NCBI GenBank assembly: GCA_027922465.2
Contig: BQMF02000026.1
Location: forward strand, 744,001-808,000
DNA from: Turritopsis dohrnii
Lineage: Eukaryota > Cnidaria > Hydrozoa > Anthoathecata > Oceaniidae
DNA length: 64,000 nt
Reading direction: 5' to 3'
Numbering within the stretch: the stretch's first letter is position 1; the number at the start of each line of letters is the position of its first letter. The notes beneath the pieces are model-generated. The model saw only the letters and a program-made list of their open reading frames with translations, was not told the origin of the DNA and made no database searches. Both the position numbers and the translations under genes were made by a program. This document shows, piece after piece, positions 35,528 through 48,149 of the stretch.

Positions 35528-36115
35528 TATATAAGAACAATTTTATAAGAACACAAGCCTCAGATTTGGCCAAAACAATAAGAACAAAATAAGAACAACC
35601 TGAGGTTCAAATCAATTATTCAAAAATTAAGAACAGCCTGAGCCTTTTAATTTTTTTATAAAATAAGAACAATTCATGAAGAACAACTCATGATGTGAAT
35701 TGTCTTCAAGATGCAAGGACCAAGACTTTTTAATGCTCTTACCAACCCACTTAAGAAATCTCAAGGATGTAAGAAAGACAAATTCAAGAAGGAGCTCGAC
35801 AAGTACCTGCTTAGAATTCCCGAAGAACCACTGATGCCTGGGCACACCATGATGTGGAGAGTAGAATCACAGCATAATTCATAAAAAATATTATATACAT
35901 TGATTGGACCTACCAGGTTGGATGTGTAAAGTCTTTACAAGTATCACAAGTAAGTAACAACTCATTCAAATGCGAATTTTGCTTGATTTTTTTTTTTTTT
36001 TTACCTTGCATACATACTCGTAATCTATTTTAATTTTATAGGAAGTTCCATATAAGAACATAAGTAGCTACAAACAAATCAGGCTAAAAAAGGCTCAAAA
36101 AATAAGAACAGCCAG
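35528..36115. repeat. Cluster of ATAAGAACA motifs
   Basis: The motif ataagaaca or aagaacag recurs about nine times, most within 35530-35690 and again at 36052 and 36098. It is often next to cctgagg/cctcagg (35563, 35602, 35634, 36121). The paired ends could mark a decayed dispersed element of about 590 bp. The 72-codon frame over it is not credible. Confidence 0.4.
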
Positions 36116-36584
36116 CCTCACCTCAGGTCAGATGTTCTCTGCTTGTAACCTTTATAAAAGGAAATTACAATAAAATGCTCAATTAAAATTAATTTCTTGT
36201 CATAAATATAACATATAACAGAAACAAACTGTAAGCATAATAGCTGACAGCAATTATAACAACACAACAAAACTTATACACATTTAGCCTAATTTAAACA
36301 AACAATCTTCACGGAAACAGTACCAGCATGTAAAACCAGGTAAACAGATTACACTTATATCACTGTGAAACAGAAACCCTTAAATTTCCATAACTAAAAC
36401 TATGAGGCGCCATAGAGGACAAAAGTGTTTTGGTTTAATGTTGTATATAACTTGATTTGTAATGTATGATAACAATTTTTTTAGTATATCTTATAAAGTT
36501 TCAAAGGTCTAAATTCAAGCGTACTGAATTGTAAAGTATAATAATTTAAGTGCAAAGTGTATTTAGAATATATTATATTTTTTT

Positions 36585-36849
36585 ACCGTGGCTAATTCGA
36601 ACATGGTTTTCTTTTTACACCAATAAAAATGATGAAAACTAAAATGTGCGGCCGCACGTTTAAAATATGCGGCCGCACATTTAAATATGCGGCCGTACGT
36701 TTTAATCTGCGGCCGCACGTTTATAATATGCGGCCGCACCTTATAACATGCGTATTTTTATATATTTTAAACGTGCGGCCGCATATTTTAGTTTTCATCA
36801 TTATTATTTGTTTAAAAAGAAAACCATGTTGTTCGAATCAGCCACGGTA
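36585..36849. mobile_element. Foldback MITE with repeated NotI-like cores
   Basis: Long inverted arms run from accgtggctaattcgaacatg at the left to its inverse ending at 36849. Between them gcggccgc or a one-base variant occurs about six times at ~19-bp spacing (36648-36783), strikingly GC-rich in this AT-rich DNA. Flanking attttttt on both sides may be an 8-bp duplication but is low-complexity. The 73-codon frame across it is a by-product of the repeat. Confidence 0.75.
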
Positions 36850-36997
36850 ATTTTTTTATAAAGTGTCATAATAGAATTAAAGTCACTTAACAACAAAAAA
36901 GTATAGATTATAATTTTTTTATAAAGTGTAATCTGATATATTGAGACAAATTAATCAAAATAATCTGAATAAAGAAGGCAAATAACAGAAAAAAAAC

Positions 36998-39720
36998 ATG
37001 ACGAAGCGTTCGACCATGCTTGATGAAAATTCGTTACAGGAAATTGCAAACAGGATTGCTGCTCATCCTACCATCATCCGCATAATAGCACATATTGACT
37101 TGCGCGCCTATCCACAAGCTAACCAAACACGGTCCGTTCCTTGGAAAGATTAATATCATCACCGCAGAATGCGCATAGTCCTCAGTTTTCTACTCCACAT
37201 GATGAATTAAGTTCTCTTTTTCGTTGGGGAAATCGAAGAAATTTGCCTTCCTGCCTGCCATCATCATCAACATCACCATTTGCCACCACAAACAATAACA
37301 GTGCTGCAACAATATCATCAGCAGCTACTGCTACCGAGATTAGAGGATATAGTGGATTCGGTAGATGGAGAAAGAGGTACAACTGTAGTCATAATGCCAG
37401 CAGGAGCAATGTTAGGAACAGTGGAAGTGGTGCAAGTAATGGATATTACTCTTTGAAGGAGGTGGTGTTATTAGATGATTCTTCCTCTCTTTTTTACTGT
37501 TAGAGGACCAAGGAAGATCGATTTGATTCAAAACGGTATTAAGTTAAATGTGCAAATATATTTTTAGGTAAGATTATTTTGAACACAAAAATTAAATTTA
37601 TATATATATTTTATAAAATTTTGCTTACATACAGGTTGTGTCGTTACTGAGGTGCAAATAGGAAAAAGCTGGAGTAATGATAGGTTAATTAAGTTCTTTG
37701 AAGAATTATTCGCTGAGCCTTTGTCATCTGTTTCCTGGGAAGATGGAGAAACAAAGTAAGTTTATTTGGTGTGTGTTATTTTTGGTGTGTAATATTCTTG
37801 TCAGCCCTTTCATTGAGATGTTGTGCTATGATAGAGAAATATCATTTGTTGTATTCTAATTTATTCAATCATTTCGTATATATTTGTGTGTTGTTGACAG
37901 TTGTTTTTTCTTTTGTGACGAGCAATTGACTTTCTTTAGCCTTTTAATCTTAATATTAAGGAATGACAAAAATTCTTAAATAATACACCACTATCATTCA
38001 ACATAAGGAGCTATAGATCATGCAAACTCTTAAATTTAAATTTATACTTTTTTCACAGATTTCATATCATGGTTGGAATTGGCACCACCCATACAAGCCA
38101 CACAAGAATTGAATGCCTACATTCTCCATCGGGTATTCGCTCAAAAAATTATATGGCTGCTTCCAAACAAAGATCTTGGTGTAAGTTACTTTTTACTCTG
38201 TTCTTTGAGCTAAATGTTCAATTATGAATTATTTGGATCTGTTCATTTTTTATATACATTTGCTCAAATGAAATTCATGTATACTTCGCTTTTGAATGGA
38301 AAATCAATTTCTATACTAAGTTTATTTCATAATTCTATTTTATCTTCAGGATACTACAGATTCACAAAGTCATATTTGTGAAATGTGTAGCTCAGTATGC
38401 TATGGTGACTTTGGGTATCCATCGTACAGAATGTACGGAGAATATGGTATCTTTGAATACTCCAGAATCTCTAAATACTCCTGCAAATGTTGCTAGGATG
38501 CGTGAAGTGATCCCTGGTATTGATGATACCAATATAAGTAATGTAAGGTGAATCAGCACAGATCTCTGGCTTACCATCCTTTTCGAGTGCTGCTGAGCAC
38601 GACTTGACAATGGTCGATGATATTGTTAAAGCATATCAAGCAGAAAACCTATCAACATCTCAGGAATGTATGTTGGTGGTGAAACGTGATAGTATCTGGA
38701 AAGATGCTCTGTTATTTTATAAGAAATCTGTTGGTGATCTCGATATTCTTAAAAGAAAGTGTTTCATTTGAAAATGAAAATGGAAAATGGAAAATGGATG
38801 AATGGATGAAATGAAAATGGAATTGATGCAGGTGCAGTAAAGGCTGAGTTCTTTACAAAAGTATTTTTCAATGCAAGAAAGGAACTGTTTGAACCAGTAA
38901 ATAACAAAGAGTGGTTTTATGTTCCTAAAAGATCTGGAGGTAATCTGCAGATTTACAAAATATTTGGATTAGTAATTGTCCATAGTATTCTTCAAGATGG
39001 TCCGTTATTTTAATATCTAGCACCATGGGTTACTGAGTTGTTGCAAAATGAAAATGGCACATCCGGACAAATCACATTGGAAGACATTCCTTTATCTTCT
39101 TCAACAGGACAATTAGTAGGATTTATTCGAAGTTTGCAGAATTGTCAGAGTGATGGTGAAATTCAAGAATTATTTTATTCTGTCGATGGTCCAGCGTATG
39201 AACAAATTGTTAGTCTTTCAGACTGGAACAATGATGTAGCAATTACCATTGAAAATAGAAATGTATTAATTAACATTTTACTCACTGAAGAAACCATTAT
39301 TCGAAGGGGCAAAAAAGTCAGTGCCTTGCGAGAAGGTCTGGCTCTACTAAATTTTTCCAAGTATTTACACAACCCTGTTGTACCGGAAATGTTTAATGGT
39401 ATTCAACAACAAATCTCCAAAGATAAAATAATGGATTTATTAGAGTGGCCAGAACAAGCAAACAACGAAGAAGTAAATACCATGTTTTGTAATTACATCT
39501 CTGAGGCATCTGAAGAACTTGGTTAAACTGATCAAATTCACAACTGGATTAGATAACATCCATTCTTTAAATGGACAAAAGCTAAAAATCGAATAATACA
39601 GGAAAAAATGCCGTACGCTTCTGCCTGTTTCTTCCTTTACAGAATTCAAGTCAGATGGAATTCTTTCAAATGCTCAACATTGCACTGGATTTTGAATGTG
39701 AAGGCTTTGGTGATTATTAG
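36998..39720 (+). pseudogene. Decayed multi-exon HECT-type E3 ubiquitin-ligase-like gene of the 8-kb transposon
   Basis: The reading runs from ATG 36998 to TAG 39718-39720 and is interrupted by frameshifts and stops. The first frame stops at 37151 and is followed by a frame from 37141 to 37503. Exon-like pieces follow, with donors near 37567, 37756 and 38179 and acceptors near 38059 and 38349. HECT similarity starts near 38650 (ECMLVVKRDSIWKDALLFYK). It is broken by an aaaatgg/atgaatgg simple repeat at about 38770-38825, and resumes with GAVKAEFFTKVFF and FGLVIVHSILQDGPL. A long intact stretch covers 39038-39526. A C-lobe-like part near 39600-39720 has a Cys in MPYASACFFLYRI where HECT ligases carry the catalytic cysteine. 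No working protein is likely. Confidence 0.65.
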
Positions 39721-40129
39721 ATGGAGTGGTTCTTTCTGTTAGTTAATATTCTTTTACTTTTCGTATCTACAGGAGGACATCTTTGTTACTGTGTAAAAAA
39801 CAACAACAATTTTGTTACTATTTGAATACTCATTGGATGTTCATTTGAATGAAGTTTGAATATGATGTTTTGTTTATATTTCTATTAGGCATGGTAAAGA
39901 ATATTTTTTAAAGGATGTCAGTGCCGATAATATCGAGCTTTAGATTTTTTCCGCAGATTTTTTATCATAACAAGCTGGAAACTTCGTGTAATCGTTGCTA
40001 TGTTATAAACTTAATGGTTATGTTCTATTTAAACTACGTAATGTATCGGAATACATATCCAAGTAGTTTTCTCTGTTTAAATGGTCCGATATGTTTCTTC
40101 TCAATCTAAGAACTTCGTCTAAGCCCAAT

Positions 40130-41617
40130 TCAAAATCTGTCTGGAACAACAACTTCTCCTTCGTCTTCATATTCAAATAGTCCATCTTCATCAATTCCGA
40201 AATCCTGCCAATTGTTATTCATTAGAAAATCGAAACTGGAAGGGTCATTATCGAGAGCTTCTTGTAATCCCAAATGCCATAATTGATTTGGGGATAAATT
40301 CCTTGCAGAGCTTAACGGGTGATAATTCCAATCTTCCAACATTTCTGCCAAAGATTGATTTATCAGTGGTAGAAAGACCATATGTAGGGCGAATAGGTGA
40401 TCTTCGCGTAATGGATCTAGCAAACCATCGTACTCCATCATGTAAAATATCCCGCTATAATGTTGAACAATCAAACGTTTCACATCCAACCAAAGCCTTT
40501 CTATTCTTTGGTTATGTACTGATGAACCAACAATCATACTGCTACGATTGAGGCCTCGGTAAACGAGCATGAATCGAGGAACTAGCACATTTTCAACTCC
40601 ATATCGCTTCTAACACGAGAAGGTAAACCGTTTATTTGCACAGCATTTTCAAAAAGATGTAAAACCGTCTCAGACCGGTTATTGTTACTACATTGAAGGT
40701 AAACAATTTTCCGAGTGTACCCATCTATACCTCCATGAATCACTAGACGCCAACGGATCAATTTATGATGTCCATCAATGTGCCTAAAAAGACATTATAT
40801 GAAATATTGAACAAAACATTCAAGGTGAAAAAAACCCTGGCAATATAAGGAATACTTTATACCATAAAGCATTTGGATGTTTCACATTATAAGTTCACCG
40901 CATTATTGTAATTCGTCTGCGAAGCATCTTGTTTACTGGATCAACTTCCATTATTGATTTTCTCCTCGTCTCCTTTGAACATGTATACCTCTTCCTCGAA
41001 GAGCTCCAATTATAACAGTTTCTCCTGCGTCAGAAATTTGCGATAATATTGTTCTAACGACATCATTTAAACTCACTGGATCGATAAAAGTATAGGTACT
41101 TCGAGGTCCAGACGAGTTGGGGATGTCCATTCCAAACTCTATCCGCCTTCTCCATAAGGTCCTCTCAGAGATTTTCAAAATTCTAGCTACAAGCTTCCAG
41201 TTCCTGTATAAGTTGAATAAATGTGATATATCTTCTGGAGAAATTGATTTTCGTGGTCTTCCACCCGTTGAACTTGCTGGTTCTTCATCAACTTCAACTA
41301 ACTGTTCATGCACCACCTCGTTATTGAAGAAATTTTCAGGATGACCACTCATTAACGTGAATTCCAATTGCCTCAATGCACTCACAGCAGATTCTTTCAA
41401 GTGATTCAGATCTGTAGAAAGATCATCGTTTTCCCGAAATCTTTCTATCAAAATCCCAAGAAATGACAAAATGTTTTCCAAAATGTTTTGTGTTTGCTGA
41501 AAAAAGACTTCTTTGCGCTTGAACAATCTCTCTGTGAATAGTCGCCAAGATATCTGCGATGTTATTGTTCATTTTTCTCAGCTTCAAACGAACTACCATT
41601 TTAAAATTAATGCGCAT
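40130..41617 (-). pseudogene. Decayed DDE integrase-core gene of the 8-kb transposon
   Basis: Read right to left, an N-terminal region (41617-40951) has a coiled part, GGRPRKSISPEDISHLF and a helix-turn-helix-like WKLVARILKISERTLWRRR. A 69-nt intron (40862-40794) follows, then the integrase core. Its visible catalytic acids are the Asp after the splice junction ([11 protein letters not shown]), the Asp in LPSRVRSD and the Glu in NQRIERLW. The C-terminal ORF 40588-40130 ends with an acidic tail. Breaks are frameshifts near 41530, 40970 and 40598 and a stop near 40880. This family is common in cnidarians. It converges on the HECT-like gene with a gap of about 410 bp. Confidence 0.75.
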
Positions 41618-44389
41618 GCGTTATTGCCAAGGAAATAATTTAAATATGTTTCACACTGTATATAATACATGTTTTGCTATAACATATATAAAATGTACAC
41701 TATAATATATCATAAAAATGTTTATGTTTTTTGACTTTATAAAACTTTAACTTTCTAAAAAGTTGGCCATAAGTCATTATTTGATATTCTCAAAATTATT
41801 AAATGATATTATATAGTGCTATATATATTATTTATATTATATCATAATCTTATGTCACATAATAATTCTGACAAATACACTTTAAAAAATTAAAGATAAT
41901 GTGCGATGATAGAGTCGCATGAAAAGATGACTCAGCAGTTTTTGTGCGGGAATCCCCACTCAAGAAACCATGCTTTTAGTAAGATGATAGCCATAACTGC
42001 GGTTCTATGTCCTGTACTCGCTGAGCTGTGAAGTCCTACTATAAGTATTCCAAGTAGCCTTTGGCTATATGTATGATCTCTAGCCGTTAATATTATTATA
42101 CTTTTATGCTGATTTGTAATGTACTTATTTAAAATGGCAAATAAACAATTACTACTACTTAGAGACGATTGAAAAAAGCAATTCAAAATGGTGATTTGCT
42201 TTTTCAGCAACGAAACAGTATTAACCTTAGTGAAATACCATCTCATTCAAAGAGAAAGACGAATAAGAGATAGAAAAAAAGATAACGTTATCGTTTTTTA
42301 TTGTTTTTTTTCGTTTCGTTTTCCCAACTGAGGAAGCTAGGTAATTTTTACCTGACTATACAGACAAAAACCATGAGCATGTTTATATATTATATGTTCA
42401 AAAAATTAAAATATATACAACTTTTTAAAAAATCAATATTTCAATAAATCTATCTATGAAGACTTATCGATAAATCTTGATAAACATAATGAATTTATCG
42501 AAATATCAAATCCTTTAAAAAAACAGACTCTTTCCGTTAAAAAATATATACGAAAGTCTACCATAAATCATGAAAAATTATGTTTGATAAACAAAGTACT
42601 GATGGCCCATTTGAAAATGGATTCTACATATGTTAACAATTTAGTTCACTTTGCTAAAACAAGTGCAGCAGGTTCGACTCCTGTGCCAGGCTTTATTTTG
42701 AGGTAAGTATATTACCGGTGATAAAGTGACAGATCGTCTGGTAGTCACACACTTGTTTTACTGAAGTGATTGAAAATTGTTCATATCATATTTATAACTG
42801 CTTCTAAATCAAACATAAAACAAAGAATAAAAACAAAAGCTTTATTTTAAAAATTTTTAAATATCTCCCTGATTTGAAGGTAGCAATCAACTTGTCATTG
42901 TACAATGTTTCTGGAGTTGAAGTTGATAAATGTTGAAGAAGAAAGAGAAAACGATGAGGATAACATTTTCCAAGTATAGCAATTAATTATATTTCTTTCT
43001 AACGTGTTCAACTGAACAAGGTAAACTTGATATGGTTTTGGTCAATACTATGTGACAAATTAACAGGCTGTGAAGTCATGTATGTCATAAAAAATGACAA
43101 AAATTTTGAACAAAATGACAAAAAATGAAAATTTGGCAAAATGACACGATTTGAATATTTTTCTTAACAACATAATATTGAAACGATTTTATGCGGAATA
43201 AACAAAAGCAATGAATGATAGCATGAAGATAAGATAGCATTAATGTATAATTCCAAACACAATGAAACCAGGTGAATCAGAAAAATCTGAAGGGCACTAC
43301 TTGATAAAGTTATTATAATTCAGGTAATAAGGAATGAAAAAAAAACATTCAGAAATCAAAATCAAAAATCAATTTTCGCGTCATTTCTACAAATTATCTG
43401 AATTCACGATTCAAGATTTTGTATTTAAAATTGTATTTTAGTTGTATTTGAAATTGTATATTAGTGAAAATGTTCCAAAGAAGGCAAAGATATTCGAGCA
43501 ACTAAACTGTTTCTGTACAACTTGTCTATTTTCAGAATCTTTTAATGAACTGAAAATAAAAAATAAAAAATGTTTTCTGATAAAAAATGTTTTCTAATAA
43601 AAAAAGTGGAAACAAATAATAATTTTGGTGAAAAAAATAAAAATGATATATAGCTCGAAAAAATTTAAAAAATGATGCACTTGACAACCTGAATTTATCC
43701 TATAAATGAACTGTGTATAATCTATGCTTTCGTGTACTAAGCCTACGAAGAAACAAATTCCACCTTCAGATCTTTGTCAATTGCAAAAAGAGCAAATAAA
43801 TAATGCCAAAGCTGAGTGTGAGTATCAAATTCTATATACATGAAAAAATTTAAAACAAAAGTTCTTGCAAAGAAAATGCACACCTTTTTTATAACAAACA
43901 TGCACATAAGAAACACGAGGCTCAAATTCTTAAAAACTTAAGAACCTTGTAAGAAACAAAACATGATTTGGGGTAGGAATTTTCTCCCTGTGAAGCCCTT
44001 ATAATATGAGATAAAAGGTCAAAATCTACTACTTGTTCTGAACTCATTGACCGCAACTAGGATCATGTTGAGATGCACAAGACAAAAGCCACTCAAAACA
44101 ACTGGAGTTTGTGTCAAAATTACATCTTAAAACTTCGAACTTTTGAAGTAAATCCAACGCTTGTTTGCGATACCCGATTGCGAACTTTATTTGTTTACCA
44201 CGCTTATTCGCCATTTTGATTTGAATTGAAACTCTGTCGCTCGTTCCAGATCTATTTTCTATTGTTCTAATGAGAGATTCCCACTGCTGACATCAGCACA
44301 GTGCATCCTGCAGCTCTACTTATAACAGTTCATTATCTTTAATTTGTTTGTACAAAGTAATGAAATCGCTTTACATTTTGAACACATTG
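41618..44389. other. Right arm of the 8-kb transposon, no gene recognised
   Basis: This is AT-rich sequence without a convincing frame. A tRNA T-arm-like piece (gcaggttcgactcctgtgcc, near 42667-42686) has no matching D-arm and is not a tRNA gene. Confidence 0.4.
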
Positions 44390-44420
44390 CTTTTGTCCTC
44401 TATGGCGCCTCATATAAAAC

Positions 44421-45913
44421 GATCACTTTTGATATGATACCAACCTTGTGCAATCGTGACCAAACATGTACGACAGCAGCCATATTTCCATTTGAAAAAA
44501 AAGGACCCATCTTCGTACACGAAATATCATCGTACGGAACAACACTGTGCATTGAAGCAGCTCACATTGGAGATAGAGGAGCTCAATATGATGCTTAATG
44601 ATATACTTTAGGAATAAAGTTGTGACCTCAAGAATAGTCATATTGGCACTATTGCACAAAAAATAAAACAAAACATGAAATCATAGTCACAAGAAAACTT
44701 CATTTCAGAAAAGCTGTTCAACCTCAAAACACGCGTACGAAAAAAAGATGGTAGCCATTTTATGAATCTTGAGTAACAAGAACATGAATGTTGCACTTCT
44801 GCAGAAGAGAGAAGAACTGCTCGCAAATGCGACGAAAGAGAGACCATTATAAACCTCCTTAAAGTTCGTGCTATAAGACGTTGATGACGTTAACACATTT
44901 GGAAATAGCACCAATGAAAAGAGTCGGAAGAAAAGGAAAAGACTAGGCAGAAAATGCTCTTGCAAGAAGCAACTATAAACCGACTACCAGGAGCAGGTAA
45001 GGCGATGAAGAAAGGCGACAAACACTCGTTTTCAAAGAAGAGGCAAGAAGCCCTGGGGACGAGGTTGACGGATGACACCAAAGAATGAAAGTGCTAAACT
45101 AAGTCCAAGAAGAACACCCAGGTGAGAACAAGGACAAGATTTTTAAGTAAGGCAAATCACACAGATAAATCTAATGGTATCCGGACATTTCCCCGACCGG
45201 ATATTTACTGGGCTATTTAATGTCCGATCTAGTTCTAAAACCACATCTAATATACCAGCAATGGTGTCGCTGGAAAAACAAGATCCATTAAAACCTTCTA
45301 CAGCACTTGACGAGGTATGGCGAAATCTGATCAAACCGCTGAGACTTGCTTACTGGTTGCCATAGAAAACTGTCATGATGCCCAGTCATATCGGTAGTTC
45401 ATTGTATGACTTTTGAACAATTTGAATATTTGCAGCTGACTTGAAGTGCTTGCCCTCCGATGGCCTGGCCAACAAGAACTGTCTATCTGTAGCTGGTAAT
45501 CCATAAATAAACACAGTGTTTGATTATAACATTTGATATAATTTTAGGAGCTTGACATTTTTGAAATAAGTTTAATTAAAAAAGTGTTTTTTTTAAAAAA
45601 AAACACGTTTACTGAAGCATGTTTCGTTGGTGTGAATGGGGCATTAGAAAAAATAAAATGAGAAATATCTTGTGGCTTTAACTAGACAAAAGATTTCTTA
45701 GAATTCTAACGACACATGCTTGGCCATCATATTTCAGTATATTAAAATCATTTTGCTTGTATGTTCCTTCCCTGTAGTTTTATTTCTCTCGTGTATATTA
45801 TGATACATTCTGATTGTCCTAAATCACAAAAACGAATGGATTTAAACAAATTTACATTCTTTGATCTGCAAAATACTGAATTTTTGCTGAAAATAAAATT
45901 TCTTGTTATGTTA
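44421..45913. other. Non-coding stretch
   Basis: Frames at 44344-45365 are unrecognised and overlap in several phases. No gene is supported. Confidence 0.3.
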
Positions 45914-45914
45914 A

Positions 45915-46110
45915 CGGGGGTATACACGTAAAGATTTTTGTTTTAACCAGGTGTTTTCAGGCTTTAGAAATGCTTTGTAAATCAACTCATTAATTATTCA
46001 TGACCAAAAAATTGGCGGAAAATCAAATCGATTTGATTTTTTCGACAACTTTTCTATTCAAACAAAAGCTTAAAAAAAATTTTTCAAGAATCTTTACGTG
46101 TATACCCCCC
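45915..46110. mobile_element. 196-bp TIR element with TTAA-like flank
   Basis: Inverted ends of 21 bp (cgggggtatacacgtaaagat and its inverse, 45915-45935 and 46090-46110) are flanked by ttaa on the left and ttta on the right, consistent with a TTAA target duplication with one change (piggyBac or Kolobok type). It is non-coding and lies about 150 bp upstream of the next gene's start, so it may sit in that gene's promoter region. Confidence 0.65.
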
Positions 46111-46259
46111 TTTACTACTTTTCATATATTTTCACGAAGCAATGCGGAGGAGAGAACGAGTTGAATAAATCTTTTTGCTTTGAGAAATAGAAAATAGAAG
46201 TGTAGTGTTCTAGTCACAAGACTATGGTTCTTGATAAATGATTTTGTTGCTAAACAAAA

Positions 46260-47201
46260 ATGGCACTTAGTGATATACAAGACGAACTCATGGATTTGTT
46301 TATTACCAAAGATCAAAAAATATATTTGATCAACAACGAAAGGGATTTTGAAGTTCCAGTAAGTGCTACTGCAGCTCGCCATCTATCTAGAGTTTTTAAA
46401 GAAGCACTTCGAGAAGCCAAAACTGGTGGATGGAATGAAAACACTGCTAATGTTACAGTTGAAAAACAAAATGGTGGTGAAATACTTACAGCAGTTAATT
46501 CACTTCAATTTAATGTTGATGAGTTCGAGAAAAGCACGGTTGATGATTTTGCTTGGTTGATACACGGACATGGGAAAATAAAAGAAAAAATGACTTGGGA
46601 ACGGTTAGTCCCTCTATTGAAAATCTCTCAAAAGTTTCAAGTTGAAAAGTTTATTCAAGCTTTCTCATCTATGGGTGTTCAATACATAAGCCCCCAAAAT
46701 ATCAAAGAAGTGATTACAATAATGGATATGTTTGGTGTTGACGAATGGTTTGAGAAATGCTGCGATGTTGTTGTAATCACTAACGATGAGATCATCAACA
46801 TGGATTGGTGGAATCATATGATTGAGGAATGTCCAAAAACCACTGCAAAATTGATGCATTTATGTGCGAAAAAGTCGATAGATCGATACAAGGCTTCACA
46901 GAAGGTTAACTTTGATAAATCTTTAAAAATGTTTAGTTTTAAAATCGATGATAAGCCCGAAACAAGTGGAAGCGTTAAGTTGCCGGATGAAGAAGGCGAA
47001 GAAATGAAGAAAGAAGCTGCCAAAGACACAAAAACAGAAAAATTTCTAATATCCGAAAATGACCAGTTTTGGGGCGCAACATCGGAATTTAAGCCACGGT
47101 TTGGGGCAAACCGGAACAGTGAAACCCGGGACCCTATAAATGAGTGGGACAAGTGGGACAAAAGACGTTCCACCTCTTCGCTTATCGGGGGAAAACATTG
47201 A
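46260..47201 (+). CDS. Divergent BTB/POZ-like protein, intronless
   Basis: 313 codons from ATG 46260 in a strong context (acaaaaATGGCA). The N-terminal half has the spacing of a BTB/POZ fold: FEVPVSATAARHLSRVF, then SLQFNVDEFEKSTVDDFAWLI, then WERLVPLLKISQKFQVEKFI. The last is the typical hydrophobic end of a BTB domain (L..LA.KFQV). A BACK-like helical stretch follows to about residue 225. The C-terminal third is charged and low-complexity. It probably acts as an oligomerising adaptor, perhaps for cullin-3 ligases, but no partner domain (Kelch, zinc finger) is present. The match is to fold pattern only. Confidence 0.6.
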   Translation: MALSDIQDELMDLFITKDQKIYLINNERDFEVPVSATAARHLSRVFKEALREAKTGGWNENTANVTVEKQNGGEILTAVNSLQFNVDEFEKSTVDDFAWLIHGHGKIKEKMTWERLVPLLKISQKFQVEKFIQAFSSMGVQYISPQNIKEVITIMDMFGVDEWFEKCCDVVVITNDEIINMDWWNHMIEECPKTTAKLMHLCAKKSIDRYKASQKVNFDKSLKMFSFKIDDKPETSGSVKLPDEEGEEMKKEAAKDTKTEKFLISENDQFWGATSEFKPRFGANRNSETRDPINEWDKWDKRRSTSSLIGGKH

Positions 47202-47656
47202 ACATTTATACTTCAAGCAAAGAAAGTTATTTTATATTATGATAGTGTTGATGCTGCGAATTGAAATCTTGCGTGATGCATATGAAAACAAAAGAAATAT
47301 AATTATTGTCACGCGTGCTCGAGGAATCTCGCCACGGACGAGGAGCTCTATTGCAATACTTGATTTCTCCTAATACCATGACGTTTTTTCTCGAACAACC
47401 TGAGCCTGTATGTGATCCTTAATACATTATTCTTAAATTTTGGTAATTCCAGGTCTTTACAGATAATGCTTATTAAGATCAATATTTAACAACAGGTTAT
47501 TCTTTTCAAGAGGGATTGCCTACTTAAGCTTAAGAAAATATTCTAAAGGGGTCGTTATATTCTACTACAGGTCGCCAGAACATGTCTAGCGTAAAATCTA
47601 AATACAAACATGCCCATTGAATTTTCAAATATCAAGTATAGAGAATCATATCAGAA

Positions 47657-47779
47657 ATGGATTGTGAAAAAGAAGATGTTCTTGATGTATTATTAGGGAA
47701 CTTACGAAACTACGACGGTATCGTGGACGACGACATGAGGCAAACAAAAGGTTCACTTTACTCCATAGATTTGCTTTAG
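47657..47779 (+). other. Small 40-codon ORF
   Basis: ATG 47657 (A at -3) opens MDCEKEDVLDVLLGNLRN and continues with an acidic run to TAG 47777-47779. Composition is protein-like and could be a first exon or a microprotein. No family is recognised. Confidence 0.2.
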
Positions 47780-47964
47780 AATGGAAGTCTATTTCCCTCT
47801 ATACTATTGGGAAATATTTATATTTTTACTAATATCATTTAGATTTGCACGTTCTACACACAACGCGAAAAGTAATATTTTGAAGTCGTACTGAAAACGA
47901 AGACGTGAGAAAAGCAGTACTTCCGATAAATTTTCCTTGGCTCCTTCATGATTCTTGTTACACC

Positions 47965-48140
47965 GTCAAATGTAGTAACTCCGACAAATGTAGTAAACTT
48001 TCAACGCTAAATGTAGTAACTCCGTCATATGTAGTAAAATTCAACGACAATGTAGTAACGCTATATGTAGTAAAGGTCAACGACAAATGTAGTAACTCCG
48101 ACAAATGTAGTAAGCCTCCGCTATATGTAGTAAACCTTTA
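47965..48140. repeat. ATGTAGTAA minisatellite
   Basis: About nine copies of aatgtagtaa, spaced by 8-20 bp of ctccgac, ctccgtcat or ggtcaacgac-like spacers. Confidence 0.8.
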
Positions 48141-48149
48141 CAGCCGCAG

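Larger units (their letters stand above)
36401..44414. mobile_element. 8.0-kb DNA transposon with 25-bp TIRs and 6-bp target duplication (IS3EU-like, tentative)
   Basis: The ends are perfect 25-bp inverted repeats starting tatgaggcgccatagaggac (36401-36425 and 44390-44414). Each is flanked by taaaac (36395-36400 and 44415-44420), a 6-bp target duplication. Inside are two convergent decayed genes: a HECT-type ubiquitin ligase on the plus strand and a DDE integrase-core protein on the minus strand. From memory, eukaryotic IS3EU elements have 6-bp duplications and an IS3-like integrase; that assignment is an inference. A separate foldback element (36585-36849) has inserted near the left end. Both genes carry several breaks, so this copy is dead. 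Confidence 0.75.

Noticed and set aside
35627..35845. 72-codon minus-strand ORF
   Set aside because: Lies in the aagaaca motif cluster and shows no protein-like pattern beyond that repeat.
36629..36850. 73-codon ORF repeating MCGRTFKICGRTF-like peptides
   Set aside because: The frame is a by-product of the tandem gcggccgc cores of a foldback element.
42660..42690. tRNA gene suggested by ggttcgactcc
   Set aside because: Only a T-arm-like piece is present; no A box, D-arm or anticodon arm lies at the right distance.
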